DNA of 64,000 nucleotides from Sphingorhabdus sp. YGSMI21 (GCF_002776575.1 NZ_CP022548.1:3239001-3303000); one strand, 5' to 3'. Positions 43,235 to 54,568 are shown, counted from the stretch's first letter. The notes: generated by a model not told the origin, from the letters alone. Numbers and translations: made by a program.

Positions 43235-44451
43235 AAAAGATATTCACCAACGCCCGCCTGGTTCTCCCGAACGCAGAGCAGCCGACGCAAGGCCATCTGG
43301 TCGTCAAAGGTGAACGCATCGCTGCGGCTGATGATGGCAAGGACGGGGAGAGCGGCGAGACAATCGACTGCAAAGGCAGGCTTCTCGCGCCCGGCATCGT
43401 CGATCTCGGCGTTTTCGCGATCGACAAGCCGGCGTTCCGCTTCGGCGGGATCACCCGGGCGGCGCTGATGCCGGATCAGGCCCCGATCCTCGATCTGCCC
43501 GCGATGATCAAGCATAATGCCGTGGAGGGAAAACCGGATCTCTGGTCCCATCCGATCGCGGCGGCCACCAAGGGGCTTAAAGGCGCACAATTGGCCGAGA
43601 TCGGCCTGATGCAGCGCTCGGGCGCAAAGGCCGTGGCGACGGGCCGGCAATGGATCGCCGACAGCGGAATCATGCTGAGGCTGCTGCAATATTGCAAATC
43701 GCTGGACCTGCCGCTGATCGTGCACAGCGAGGACGCCGGTCTGACCGGCGATGCGGTAGCCACCAATGGCGAAACCGCAACCCGGCTGGGATTGGCCAGC
43801 GCCACGGCTGCTGCCGAATCGGTGGCAATTGCCCGGGATATCGCGCTGGTCCGCGAAACCGGTGCCCATATCCATTTCCGTCAGGTCACCACCGCAGCCG
43901 GCCTCGAGCTGATCCGGGCGGCAAAATCCGAAAATTTGCCAGTAACCTGCGGCATCACCCCTGCCCATCTGCTCCTGTCCGATATCGCGATCAGCGATTT
44001 CCGGACATTTGCCCGGCTTTCCCCGCCGCTGCGAAGCGAAGAAAATCGCCTGGCCTGTGTGGCGGCCGTCAAGGACGGGACAATCGATGTCATTTCTTCG
44101 GGCCATGATCCGAGAGGCCCCGAAGACAAGCGCCTGCCCTTTGCCGAGGCTGCGCCGGGCATGGCCGGGGCGGAAACTTTGCTGGCGCTGTCCTTCACAC
44201 TTGTCCGCGACGATGTGATTTCGACCGGGCGGCTGTTCGAGCTATTGTCCGCCAATCCGGCAAGGATATTGGGGGTCGAGGCCGGGCTGCTGAAAGCGGG
44301 ATATGAAGCCGACTTCATCCTGATCGACGAGGATGCGCCGTGGCGGGTGGACACAAGGAAAATGGCAGCGGCTGCCGGCAATACGCCGTTTGACGGCCTG
44401 CCGGTCCAGGGCCGGGTAACGGCCATATATAAAGGCGGCAGAGCTTATTAG
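43231..44451 (+). CDS. dihydroorotase-like protein, probably non-catalytic PyrC'
   Basis: Amidohydrolase-fold protein of 406 residues in the position of dihydroorotase. The metal motif DxHxH expected after PGxxD is replaced by DLGVF at 58-62, and the usual TDHAPH region reads SSGHDPRG. Some other positions survive (LIVHSED). Loss of key metal ligands argues against dihydroorotase activity; known alphaproteobacterial and pseudomonad homologues (PyrC', PyrX) act structurally with PyrB. A true PyrC would then be encoded elsewhere. ATGA overlap with pyrB. Confidence 0.9.
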   Translation: MKKIFTNARLVLPNAEQPTQGHLVVKGERIAAADDGKDGESGETIDCKGRLLAPGIVDLGVFAIDKPAFRFGGITRAALMPDQAPILDLPAMIKHNAVEGKPDLWSHPIAAATKGLKGAQLAEIGLMQRSGAKAVATGRQWIADSGIMLRLLQYCKSLDLPLIVHSEDAGLTGDAVATNGETATRLGLASATAAAESVAIARDIALVRETGAHIHFRQVTTAAGLELIRAAKSENLPVTCGITPAHLLLSDIAISDFRTFARLSPPLRSEENRLACVAAVKDGTIDVISSGHDPRGPEDKRLPFAEAAPGMAGAETLLALSFTLVRDDVISTGRLFELLSANPARILGVEAGLLKAGYEADFILIDEDAPWRVDTRKMAAAAGNTPFDGLPVQGRVTAIYKGGRAY

Positions 44452-44463
44452 CCCGCCGCCTTT
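44431..44463. terminator. hairpin terminator between pyrC' and SPOR gene
   Basis: Stem AAAGGCGGC/GCCGCCTTT, overlapping the 3' end of the dihydroorotase-like gene. The T/AT-rich tail is better for minus-strand transcription, i.e. for the ParA-SPOR unit, but it may act both ways. Confidence 0.6.
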
Positions 44464-44481
44464 ATCACGTTTCTGGATTGC

Positions 44482-45921
44482 CTAGCGCGAAGCGAGTTTC
44501 TTGGGGGCCTGGCTGGCCATGCGTGAAGGCGCAACCTTGTTGATGCCCGTCGCATGGCGCACGATGCAATTGCCGCCCTTGGCCTTGATACCGTCACACA
44601 TCGCTTCGGCGGTTTGCGCATTGCCAAAGCCGATGGCTGCCAGCCGGTAAAGCGTCCGTCCCTTCACGTTGACTCGTGAGCTGGCATATTGGAACGACTT
44701 CAGGTCGCTGTTTCTGGCCGACAAAATTCCCCAGGCGCGCTTGGCGCTGGCTGGCGAGGAAAAAGCACCGAGCTGGACCAGATGGGTACCGGAGGTCGAG
44801 ACCACGGTTTGCGATTCCGGCTGATAAGCCGTCTTCTGCAATATTGGTTTGGCGGCTGGCGAATTCTGTAAGCCGGCGGTTTTTACCGGTGCAGGCTTGT
44901 CGCGTTCGACAACAAAATTGGCGGGCGTCGCAGCGAGAGCCGGCTTGGCCTGTGCCTTGGCTGCCGGGGCCGTTGCCTTGGCAACCGCGCTGCTGGCCGG
45001 TAATGCAACCGACGCAACTTTGACATTATTTTCCTTGGCGAGGAAATCGACATCGGAGCCGGCTTTTGGTGCTGGTCCGACGGCCGGCAGCGGCGTGTTG
45101 CGATCGAAGCTGGCGACTTCGCGCCCATAATCCTGCTCGGGCGATGCAGCGACGTTGGTCGGCGCAAAATTCAAGCGAAGCGCCAGTTGCGCTGGTTGAC
45201 CCGGATCATTGGCGACCGGAGTCACGTTCAGCACGGTGGCAATGCGGGTCTGATAAGCGCCGGGGCGAGCCATCTGGGCCCATTCCATGACCCGTTCATT
45301 GACCGCAGCCGGTGCCACGTCCTGGACTGCCATCAACTTGGCTTCTTTCCAGCGACCATCCAGCGCGTAAGCCAGACCGAGATTCTGGCGGGTACGGCCC
45401 GTGACATTGGATCCGCGGATCGCCTGCTCGAGAACCTCAATGGCGGTCTTGCTATCGCCGGCCAGCGCCAGGGCGAGGCCATAGTCGGCAGCCGGAATAT
45501 ATTGGCGATTGTTGACGACAAGGGCTTTCGCCTTGTCCGCCTTGCCCTGCCCCAGCTGCGCGAGGCTAAGGCTCAAAATGGTGCGCGCGTCTCTCTTGCC
45601 GAGTTCCATCGCGTCCTGGAAACTGCGTTCGGCAGAAGCCATGCGTCCAGCGGACAGATAGGCTTGGCCCAGGAGCGCCCGTGTCTCGGGATCGCTGCCG
45701 ACACCTGCAACCGAACGCTCGGCATAGGCGATCGCAGCTTCAAGATCGCCTTTCGCCAAGGCCTTTTCGGCCTTCTTGGCATATTTCGCACCGTCTTTGA
45801 CCGTTGCCGGCTTGCTGGACATGGATGCGACCGAGCCGCCGCCAAAGGGACCGCAGCCTGTCAACACGGTGGCAAACACCATGGAGGAAGCAGCCATTTT
45901 CAAAATTACATCGCGTTTCAT
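44482..45921 (-). CDS. TPR and SPOR-domain lipoprotein
   Basis: Outer-envelope protein of 479 residues. A lipobox (VFATVLTGC) ends the signal peptide at about residue 23. Tetratricopeptide repeats fill about 45-210 (AKKAEKALAKGDLEAAIAYAERSV and later units). An Ala/Pro-rich linker follows, and a C-terminal SPOR domain (about 380-455: HLVQLGAFSSPASAKRAWGIL) should bind denuded septal peptidoglycan. It is downstream of the ParA and RHH genes on the same strand, suggesting a cell-division role. Confidence 0.88.
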   Translation of the reverse strand: MKRDVILKMAASSMVFATVLTGCGPFGGGSVASMSSKPATVKDGAKYAKKAEKALAKGDLEAAIAYAERSVAGVGSDPETRALLGQAYLSAGRMASAERSFQDAMELGKRDARTILSLSLAQLGQGKADKAKALVVNNRQYIPAADYGLALALAGDSKTAIEVLEQAIRGSNVTGRTRQNLGLAYALDGRWKEAKLMAVQDVAPAAVNERVMEWAQMARPGAYQTRIATVLNVTPVANDPGQPAQLALRLNFAPTNVAASPEQDYGREVASFDRNTPLPAVGPAPKAGSDVDFLAKENNVKVASVALPASSAVAKATAPAAKAQAKPALAATPANFVVERDKPAPVKTAGLQNSPAAKPILQKTAYQPESQTVVSTSGTHLVQLGAFSSPASAKRAWGILSARNSDLKSFQYASSRVNVKGRTLYRLAAIGFGNAQTAEAMCDGIKAKGGNCIVRHATGINKVAPSRMASQAPKKLASR

Positions 45922-45980
45922 TTTTATGCCCTCGCAATAAAAGTCAGTCGTTTCCGTTCTAAATTCTGTTCTCGCCCGAT

Positions 45981-46634
45981 TCAGACAGAACCGCGCGACG
46001 GAACGCGTTCGGCCAGATCATCCAGTTCGGGGATCGTCTTCAAATATTCGTCGACAGCCCTGGTCACCAATTGCTGGGCCGAGATATTCTTTACCGCGGT
46101 TGCCAGGCGCAGTTTCAAATGCCGTTCGGGATCAAGACGGAGAGTGAATGCCGTTTTCGCCTTGCGCGTCCGGGATTTCGTAGCCGGGCGGGGCTTTCTG
46201 GGTTCGGCCTTCGGGAGCCTTGCGGATTCCAGCACCGATGGCTTTTTGGCCAGCGTTTGAACGTCCCGCGAAATCGACAATGGAACAGGCGTATCGCCGG
46301 CATTTTCCGCGTCCGTTTTGGTGGAATCCTCGGTCGAAGGCTTCACCCCCAGCTTGGCGGCAATTTCCTCCTGCTGCTGCCGGACGGCGGCACCGGGATT
46401 CGGAATCGCTCCGGCCAGGGGATTGTGAATATGTTCAACCGGATGCGCGTCATGATCGGGATCGACATCATAGCCCATGTCATCCCAGCCCAGGTCCTCA
46501 TGGATTGCGCCATCAAGGTCGGAACCATGGTCCGGGAAATTCGTGTAGCCCTGACGACGCATCGCCGGTTTTGCACCGCCCTTGCGAGCCAGCAGGCTGG
46601 ACGAAAGGGATGCAAGGGGTTTGGGATCGCTCAT
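45981..46634 (-). CDS. ribbon-helix-helix-like partner of ParA-family protein
   Basis: Unrecognised 217-residue protein. The C-terminal 60 residues (KTAFTLRLDPERHLKLRLATAVKNISAQQLVTRAVDEYLK) look like a ribbon-helix-helix DNA-binding domain, preceded by a basic stretch (RKPRPATKSRTRKAK) and an acidic, low-complexity N-terminus. RHH proteins are typical partners of ParA ATPases. The start chosen has a GGGAGAGG site; a GTG seven codons upstream overlapping the parA-like stop (GTGA) is the alternative. Confidence 0.75.
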   Translation of the reverse strand: MSDPKPLASLSSSLLARKGGAKPAMRRQGYTNFPDHGSDLDGAIHEDLGWDDMGYDVDPDHDAHPVEHIHNPLAGAIPNPGAAVRQQQEEIAAKLGVKPSTEDSTKTDAENAGDTPVPLSISRDVQTLAKKPSVLESARLPKAEPRKPRPATKSRTRKAKTAFTLRLDPERHLKLRLATAVKNISAQQLVTRAVDEYLKTIPELDDLAERVPSRGSV

Positions 46635-46651
46635 TTTTTCAGCCTCTCCCA

Positions 46652-47374
46652 TCACGAACCAACCACACGGCGGCCAAAATTGCCACCGGGTCGCTGCATG
46701 CCAGGATTGACATTCTGTGCCATCGCCGGAGCGCTGAATATCGTCCGGCGGAAATTTTTCTCGAGCCGATCGGAAATATAGGACCAGAGATGGACGACTT
46801 CCTGCGCCGAACGGCTTTTGGGATCAACTTCCATCACGGTCCGGCCATCAATCATCGAACCGGCAAAGTCGGTGCGGTGATGGACCGTAATCGGCGCAAC
46901 CGTGCCGTGCTGGGACAAAGCGACCGCTGCTTCGGATGTGATTTTGGCTTTCGGAGTCGCGCCGTTGACGACGAAAAGCAGGGGTTTTCCTGCCCGCTCG
47001 CAAAGATCGACGGTAGCACCAACCGCTCTGAGATCATGCGGGCTCGGGCGGGTCGGGATAACGATCAGTTCGGCAACCGAGATAACGCTCTGGATCGCCA
47101 TAGTGATGGCCGGTGGCGTATCGATGACGGCGAGCTTGAAGCCCTGCTGGCGCAATATCGCCAGATCGGAAGCAAGACGCGACACCGTGGTCTGGGCAAA
47201 GGCGGGCAGCTTGGCTTCCCGCTCGTTCCACCAATCGGCCAGTGACCCTTGCGGATCAATGTCAATCAACACGACAGGACCTGCCCCGGCCAGTTGTGCC
47301 TGCACAGCCAGATGACCCGACAAAGTCGTCTTGCCGGAACCGCCCTTTTGCGAAGCCATTGCTAGAACTCGCAC
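46652..47374 (-). CDS. ParA/MinD-family ATPase
   Basis: Deviant Walker-A ATPase of 240 residues. The P-loop is ASQKGGSGKTTLSGHLA, switch regions are DIDPQGSLADWW and VIDTPPA, typical of ParA proteins that form dynamic gradients on the nucleoid or membrane. A GTG start with a GGGGA site is preferred over a TTG nine codons upstream. The C-terminus is Pro/Gly-rich. It heads the ParA-RHH-SPOR unit. No parB or parS is visible, so it is unlikely to be the chromosome partition ParA; positioning of division or envelope components is more plausible. Confidence 0.88.
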   Translation of the reverse strand: MRVLAMASQKGGSGKTTLSGHLAVQAQLAGAGPVVLIDIDPQGSLADWWNEREAKLPAFAQTTVSRLASDLAILRQQGFKLAVIDTPPAITMAIQSVISVAELIVIPTRPSPHDLRAVGATVDLCERAGKPLLFVVNGATPKAKITSEAAVALSQHGTVAPITVHHRTDFAGSMIDGRTVMEVDPKSRSAQEVVHLWSYISDRLEKNFRRTIFSAPAMAQNVNPGMQRPGGNFGRRVVGS

Positions 47375-47633
47375 GCTCTTCCCCTTGTTCAACCACGGCA
47401 ATCACTGCCTGAAAATCTCTAATCTGCGGCTTTTGTGACAGAACAGGGCTAAAATAGGGTTAACAGGATCGAGGGGAATTTTGCGCTGGCGCGATTATCG
47501 GTTACATTCTCCGGCAGAGGATTCCCGAGCCGCCTCTCCAGTTTTTACTAGACTTGAAGAGTCTCAGGGGTTTAGCAACATGCAAACGGTTGATAAGGCG
47601 CTAGTTTTGAAATCTGATTACCGAGGAAAATCC

Positions 47634-48653
47634 ATGAAAAAGGCCCATAATTCCATCGCACCGTTATTCGGTCTGGCGCTGATCCTGGGTGCGACACCTG
47701 CTCTGGCGGATGTGAAGGACGGCGTCGATGCGTGGGGACGCGGGGATTTCCAAACGGCGATCAACGAATGGCGCGGGCCCGCCGAGCGAGGCGATGCTGA
47801 TGCCCAGTTCAACATGGGCCAGGCCTACAAGCTTGGCCGCGGCGTTCCGCAGGATCTGGCCCAAGCGGAAAAATGGTACAAGAAAGCAGCGGATCAGGGC
47901 CATTTGCAGGCCAATGACAATTATGGCCTGGTGCTCTTCCAGGACAATCGGCGCAGCGAAGCCCTGCCCTATTTGCAGGCTTCGGCAGAGCGCGGCGAAC
48001 CACGGGCGCAATATGTTCTGGGAACCGGCCATTTCAACGGAGATTTTGTCGAAAAGGACTGGATCCGGGCCTATGCGCTGATGACCCGCGCCTCGGCGCA
48101 GGACTTGCCTCAGGCAACCTCCAATCTGGCACAAATGGATCGCTTCATTCCAGTCGAGGACCGGCGGCGGGCGGTCGAACTGGCAGGCCAGATGGAACAG
48201 GATGAAAAGCGGGTCAGAACCGCGCAAATCGGCGGCTTGCGCCCGGCGCAGTCCAGCGGAGCGGTACAGACCGCCCAACTGCCGCCATCCCGCCCTGCAC
48301 TGCCCGATCCGGTGCCATCGGCCGGCCCGATCACTCCTGGCGTGACCTATGCGCCTTCCCCGCAGTCTGCGCCGGCAGCGCCTGTCGCATCCGCAACAGC
48401 GCCGGTGCAGACCGCCGCCAGTGGCGACTGGCGCGTGCAACTCGGCGCGTTTAGCGACGAGAACAAGGCAAAGACCCTCTGGACCAGGCTTGAAGGGAGC
48501 GTTTCCGCCCTTTCCGGGTTGCAGCCCTATCTGGTCAGGGCGGGCGGCATCACGCGCTTGCAGGCAGGACCGTTCGAAAGCCGGGCGCAGGCCGATTCCC
48601 TGTGCGGTCGTGTCAAGGCTTCCGGCAATGACTGCATTACCAAGAAGCGGTAA
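47634..48653 (+). CDS. Sel1-repeat and SPOR-domain exported protein
   Basis: Exported protein of 339 residues divergent from the ParA unit. Signal peptide at 1-25 (ending TPALA). Sel1-like repeats at about 35-140 (GDADAQFNMGQAYKLGRGVPQDLAQAEKWYKKAADQGH), a Pro/Ala linker, and a C-terminal SPOR domain (DWRVQLGAFSDENKAKTLWTRL). Likely binds septal peptidoglycan in the periplasm. The ATG chosen has a GAGGAAAA site; the frame is open for about 50 codons upstream but those lack signal-peptide character. Confidence 0.88.
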   Translation: MKKAHNSIAPLFGLALILGATPALADVKDGVDAWGRGDFQTAINEWRGPAERGDADAQFNMGQAYKLGRGVPQDLAQAEKWYKKAADQGHLQANDNYGLVLFQDNRRSEALPYLQASAERGEPRAQYVLGTGHFNGDFVEKDWIRAYALMTRASAQDLPQATSNLAQMDRFIPVEDRRRAVELAGQMEQDEKRVRTAQIGGLRPAQSSGAVQTAQLPPSRPALPDPVPSAGPITPGVTYAPSPQSAPAAPVASATAPVQTAASGDWRVQLGAFSDENKAKTLWTRLEGSVSALSGLQPYLVRAGGITRLQAGPFESRAQADSLCGRVKASGNDCITKKR

Positions 48654-48660
48654 ACCAGAC

Positions 48661-49542
48661 CTATTGCGAAACCCACTGGTCCGCGGCAATGCCCTGAATA
48701 TATAGCAGCGCCGTAAGATCGTTATAGCGGATCGCCACATCAGCGGCCTGCGCAGCCTTCGGTTTGGCGTGATAGGCGACGCCCAGCCCGGCTCTTTGCA
48801 ACATCGGAATGTCATTCGCCCCGTCGCCGACGGCCAGACAGGATTGCAGTGAAAGCCCGCCATCCTGCGCAGCGGATTGCAGCAGCTGGTCCTTGCGGGC
48901 CGAATCGACGATCGGCCCGTCCAGCCCGCCGGTCAGCAAGCCGGAGGATTCGCCCAGCACATTGGCATGAAAGGACTCAAAACCAATGACTTGCGCGACA
49001 GGCTTGGCAAATTTTGTGAATCCGCCCGACACCAGGATAGTGGTCGCACCGACGCGGGCCATGGTCCGGACCAGGGTTTCGGCGCCCGGCATGATCCTGA
49101 CCCGTTCATCGAGGCATAGCTGGATCGCGGCGGTCTCCAGGCCCTTGAGCAGCGCCACCCTGCCGCGCAGCGCCTCCTCGAAATCCAGTTCGCCCTGCAT
49201 CGCGCGTTCGGTGATGGCGGCGATTTCCGACTTGATCCCGGCATAATCGGCCAGTTCGTCGATACATTCGACCGTGATCATGGTGCTGTCCATGTCGGAA
49301 ATCAGGAGTTTCTTGAGACGATTGGCTTCCGGCTGCACTGCCACATCGATATCGCCATCTATCTCTTCCAGATATTTCCGCGCCGTGCCCGGATCGCCGT
49401 TGAAGAAAATATCCAGCACCCGTCCGTCGATCAGGCCGGACTGGCGCGCGATGGTGACACCAGCCTCGCCCAGGCGGGCGATCGCCGACTGAATATCTCT
49501 CTCATTCAGGGATTCTTTTGCTATGAGCGTGGCGATGAACAT
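48661..49542 (-). CDS. serB: phosphoserine phosphatase
   Basis: Last step of serine synthesis. The 293-residue HAD-family enzyme has the nucleophile motif DMDST (Asp83, Asp85), the SGGF motif in VSGGFTKFA, and GDGANDIPML. An N-terminal ACT-like domain of about 75 residues is present as in many proteobacteria. The start has a CGGAGAA site. The 5' end overlaps that of the divergent miaA gene. Confidence 0.96.
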   Translation of the reverse strand: MFIATLIAKESLNERDIQSAIARLGEAGVTIARQSGLIDGRVLDIFFNGDPGTARKYLEEIDGDIDVAVQPEANRLKKLLISDMDSTMITVECIDELADYAGIKSEIAAITERAMQGELDFEEALRGRVALLKGLETAAIQLCLDERVRIMPGAETLVRTMARVGATTILVSGGFTKFAKPVAQVIGFESFHANVLGESSGLLTGGLDGPIVDSARKDQLLQSAAQDGGLSLQSCLAVGDGANDIPMLQRAGLGVAYHAKPKAAQAADVAIRYNDLTALLYIQGIAADQWVSQ

Positions 49543-50470
49543 GATTTCTCCGAAACAGGACCAGAATGTTGCGCTGGTCGTAGGTCCGACGGCCAGCGGC
49601 AAATCCGCCTTGGCATTGGACATTGCCAAAAAGCAACCCTCGGTAATCATCAATGCCGACAGCGCGCAGGTCTATCGCGATCTCACCATATTGAGCGCGC
49701 GCCCGACCCGGGACGAGATGCAAGGCGTAGAGCATCAGCTGTTCGGCTATATCGACGGCATGGAGGCCTGTTCTGCGGCGCGCTGGGCGAGTGACGCCAA
49801 GACGGCAATCGCTGCAGCGCACGAACGCGACCTGCTGCCGATACTGGTCGGCGGCACCGGACTCTATGTCCGGATATTGCTCGAAGGGATCGCGCCGATT
49901 CCCGAAATCGATGCCGCTATCCGGCAGGAAATCCGTAAAATGGAACTATTGGAAGCATATCGCGCGCTTCAGGAGCTGGATCCGGTTTCGGCGGACAGGC
50001 TGAACGCCGGTGATACCACCCGCATCCAGCGGGCGCTGGAAGTGGTCCGGTCGACCGGCAAGACGCTCGACCATTGGCAAAGGCACAAGACAGGCGGAAT
50101 CGGCAACCGGATCAAATTGCATCCGCTGGTGCTGCTGCCGCCTCGCGAATGGCTCTACGAGCGCTGCGACCGGCGATTGCACATGATGATCGAGCGCGGC
50201 GCGCGGGAAGAGGTCGAACGCCTGCTGGCCCGCAATCTCCCTGGCAATCTCCCGGTCATGCGGGCGATCGGTGTCACGGAAATCGCGGCCTGGATAGCGG
50301 GCGATATCAGCAGGGAAGTCGCTATCGAACGGGCCCAGATCGCGACCCGCCAATATGCCAAGCGCCAATATACGTGGTTCCGCAACCAGAGCCCGCCCGA
50401 CTGGCACCGGGTAGAAAGCATGGATAATATCAATATCGATGATATATTTGATATTATATTACGCGATTAG
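49523..50470 (+). CDS. miaA: tRNA dimethylallyltransferase
   Basis: Adds a dimethylallyl group to A37 of tRNAs reading UNN codons. The 315-residue protein has the P-loop VVGPTASGKSALALD, NADSAQVYRDL, and the RIQRALEV region. The start is uncertain: the first ATG overlaps serB by 20 bp, while an ATG six codons later shares a CATG with the serB start. The 3' end is unusually AT-rich (DNINIDDIFDIILRD). Confidence 0.95.
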   Translation: MSVAMNMISPKQDQNVALVVGPTASGKSALALDIAKKQPSVIINADSAQVYRDLTILSARPTRDEMQGVEHQLFGYIDGMEACSAARWASDAKTAIAAAHERDLLPILVGGTGLYVRILLEGIAPIPEIDAAIRQEIRKMELLEAYRALQELDPVSADRLNAGDTTRIQRALEVVRSTGKTLDHWQRHKTGGIGNRIKLHPLVLLPPREWLYERCDRRLHMMIERGAREEVERLLARNLPGNLPVMRAIGVTEIAAWIAGDISREVAIERAQIATRQYAKRQYTWFRNQSPPDWHRVESMDNINIDDIFDIILRD

Positions 50471-50576
50471 GCCTTGACATAACATATTCAGATATGTAGC
50501 CAGCCCCGAATTGATAAAGCCTTGCCTATTGTGTTGCAGTGCATCATGGCGGGCGAGCACGCGTAACAGACAGTTG

Positions 50577-52334
50577 ATGGAGCATGATGTGGCCGAAAAA
50601 AGCGGCGCCGATATATTGGTCGAAACCCTGCTGGATCTGGGCGTGGATACCGTTTTCGGCTATCCGGGCGGCGCTGTGCTTCCCATTTATGATGCGCTTT
50701 ACGAGCACCCCCGGATAAAACATATCCTGGTCCGCCACGAGCAGGCCGCGACCCATGCGGCTGAAGGCTATGCCCGCTCCACCGGCAAGCCTGGCGTCGT
50801 GCTGGTAACGTCCGGTCCGGGTGCGACCAATGCGGTCACCGGCATTACCGACGCGCTGATGGACAGCATTCCGATGGTCGTCATCACCGGCCAGGTTGCA
50901 ACCAATCTGATCGGCACCGACGCCTTCCAGGAAGCCGATACGGTCGGCATCACCCGCCACTGCACCAAACATAATTATCTGGTGAAAAAGCCTTCCGATC
51001 TGGCGCAGGTTGTCCAGGAAGCCTTTCACATTGCCACCCAGGGCCGCCCGGGACCGGTGGTCATCGACATTCCCAAAAATGTCCAGGTGGCGGCGACAGA
51101 ATATAGCAGCAACGCTGCCCGGACCAACACCCGCTATCAGCCGCAGACCGAGGGTGATTTCAAGGCGATCAACGCCGCCGCCGAAATGATCATGGCCGCG
51201 AAAGCGCCGGTCCTCTATACCGGTGGCGGGATTATCAACAGCGGACCAAAGGCCAGCGAGACCCTGCGGGAACTGGCCGAAATTCTGGGATGTCCGGTGA
51301 CGTCTACGCTAATGGGGCTCGGCGCATTTCCGGCCTCGTCGGACAAATGGCTGGGTATGCTCGGCATGCACGGGACCTTTGAAGCCAATATGGCGATGAA
51401 CAAGGCTGATCTGGTGATCTGTCTTGGCGCGCGGTTCGACGACCGGATCACCGGACGGCTTGACGCCTTTTCGCCAAACAGCAAGAAAATCCACGTCGAT
51501 ATCGACCGTTCCTCGATCAACAAGACCGTTCGGGTCGATCTGCCGATTATCGGCGATGTCGGACGGGTGATGGAACAGTTGATCGCGGTGCTGAAGGGCC
51601 GCCGCTTCGCGACTCCGGACCATGCGGAATGGTGGGCCCGGATCACCGGCTGGCGCGCAACCAACTGCCTCGATTATCCCGAGAGCAAAACCGAAATCAT
51701 GCCGCAGGAAGCGATCCGCAAATTGTGGGAAGCAACCCACAGGCGCGAACCGATCATCACCACCGAGGTCGGTCAGCACCAGATGTGGGCCGCCCAGCAT
51801 TTCGATTTCGAAAGCCCGAACAAATGGCTGACCAGCGGTGGTCTCGGCACCATGGGCTATGGCCTGCCCGCCGCCATAGGCGCGCAACTGGGCAATCCCG
51901 ATGCGCTCGTCATCGATATTGCCGGCGAAGCATCGATCCAGATGAATATCCAGGAACTCGGTACGGCCAGCCAATATCGCCTGCCGGTCAAGATATTCAT
52001 TCTTAACAACGAATATATGGGCATGGTCCGCCAATGGCAGGAACTGACCTATGAAAGCCGTTATTCAAACAGTTACAGTGACAGTCTCCCGGACTTTGTG
52101 AAGCTGGCCGAAAGCTATGACTGGACCGGTATCCGGATCGAGGATCCTGCCGATCTCGAATCCGGCATCCGGAAGATGATCGAAACCGACGGACCGGTGA
52201 TGGTGGATTGCCGGGTCGCCAAGCTGGCAAACTGCTTCCCGATGATCCCGTCGGGTGCCGCCCATACGGAAATGCTTCTCACCGAAGCCGACGTAAAGGG
52301 CACTATGGACGACCAAGCAAAGGCCCTAGTCTGA
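50577..52334 (+). CDS. ilvB: acetolactate synthase large subunit
   Basis: ThDP/FAD enzyme forming acetolactate and acetohydroxybutyrate for Val, Leu and Ile. The 585 residues show the catalytic Glu55 in VRHEQAATHAAEGYARS, and the C-terminal ThDP-binding motif GEASIQMNIQELGTASQYRLPVKIFILNN, where the normal GDG is read here as GEA. A GTG four codons later with a GGAG site is an alternative start. Stop overlaps ilvN as TGATG. Divergence in the GDG motif is notable but the rest is canonical. Confidence 0.96.
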   Translation: MEHDVAEKSGADILVETLLDLGVDTVFGYPGGAVLPIYDALYEHPRIKHILVRHEQAATHAAEGYARSTGKPGVVLVTSGPGATNAVTGITDALMDSIPMVVITGQVATNLIGTDAFQEADTVGITRHCTKHNYLVKKPSDLAQVVQEAFHIATQGRPGPVVIDIPKNVQVAATEYSSNAARTNTRYQPQTEGDFKAINAAAEMIMAAKAPVLYTGGGIINSGPKASETLRELAEILGCPVTSTLMGLGAFPASSDKWLGMLGMHGTFEANMAMNKADLVICLGARFDDRITGRLDAFSPNSKKIHVDIDRSSINKTVRVDLPIIGDVGRVMEQLIAVLKGRRFATPDHAEWWARITGWRATNCLDYPESKTEIMPQEAIRKLWEATHRREPIITTEVGQHQMWAAQHFDFESPNKWLTSGGLGTMGYGLPAAIGAQLGNPDALVIDIAGEASIQMNIQELGTASQYRLPVKIFILNNEYMGMVRQWQELTYESRYSNSYSDSLPDFVKLAESYDWTGIRIEDPADLESGIRKMIETDGPVMVDCRVAKLANCFPMIPSGAAHTEMLLTEADVKGTMDDQAKALV

Positions 52335-52849
52335 TGCATATTCACGAAGAAGCCGTCGAACGCCACGTTCTTGCCGTTCTGGTTGACAATGAAGCGGGCA
52401 TCTTGGCCCGGATCGCCGGTATGTTCACTGCGCGCGGCTATAATATCGACAGCCTGACCGTCGCCGATATCAGCGAAGACCATGCCGTCAGCCGGATCAC
52501 CATTGCCACCAATGGCCCGCCGCATGTGATCGAGCAGATCATTGCCCAGCTCGACCGGCTGGTGCCGGTCCACAGTGTCCGCGACCTAACCGAGTCCGGC
52601 CCGCATGTGCAACGCGAACTGGCGCTGGTGAAAGTCGCCGGCAAGGGCGAGCATCGTATCGAGGCCATGCGCCTGGCGGATATTTATCGCGCGCGGGTTG
52701 TCGATGCGACGACCGAAAGCTTTGTCTTCGAAATTACCGGGGCTCCGGAAAAGATCGAGACATTTGTGGCTTTGATGCGGGAAGTCGGCCTGGTGGAAGT
52801 CGGCCGAACCGGCGTCGTCGCCATCGGACGGGGGCCTGACACGGCGTGA
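52334..52849 (+). CDS. ilvN: acetolactate synthase small (regulatory) subunit
   Basis: Regulatory subunit conferring valine feedback and full activity to IlvB; 171 residues with an N-terminal ACT domain (HVLAVLVDNEAGILARIAGMFTARGYNIDSLTV) and the C-terminal domain ending in EVGRTGVVAIGRG. Overlaps ilvB by one base. ilvC follows after 92 bp. Confidence 0.96.
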   Translation: MHIHEEAVERHVLAVLVDNEAGILARIAGMFTARGYNIDSLTVADISEDHAVSRITIATNGPPHVIEQIIAQLDRLVPVHSVRDLTESGPHVQRELALVKVAGKGEHRIEAMRLADIYRARVVDATTESFVFEITGAPEKIETFVALMREVGLVEVGRTGVVAIGRGPDTA

Positions 52850-52932
52850 GCGGGGAATATCCGATCTAGACCGACCCACAAATTCCGGCTGCGACAGTAG
52901 CCTAAATCCTATTCGCAAACATCTGACTATAA

Positions 52933-54386
<1,454 letters not shown>

Positions 54387-54568
54387 TAGCGCGTTTCCAT
54401 CGATAGTTCGTGCCGGTCCTAATCCATCATTCTTAAAATATTGTAACTAAACGTAAAATGACACGCGGCACCGGTTGGCCGACTTGCCTGCGGACGGTTT
54501 TCCATCGCCCCCGGCTGTCCGGAACGCGCCCGACCGCTGCCGAAAACAGAAAAAATTCGTCGGCACGC

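Noticed and set aside
50471..50576. ilvB leader peptide/attenuator
   Set aside because: A TTGACA-like box follows miaA, but the short frames before ilvB have no run of Ile, Val or Leu codons and no clear hairpin-terminator, unlike the leuA leader.
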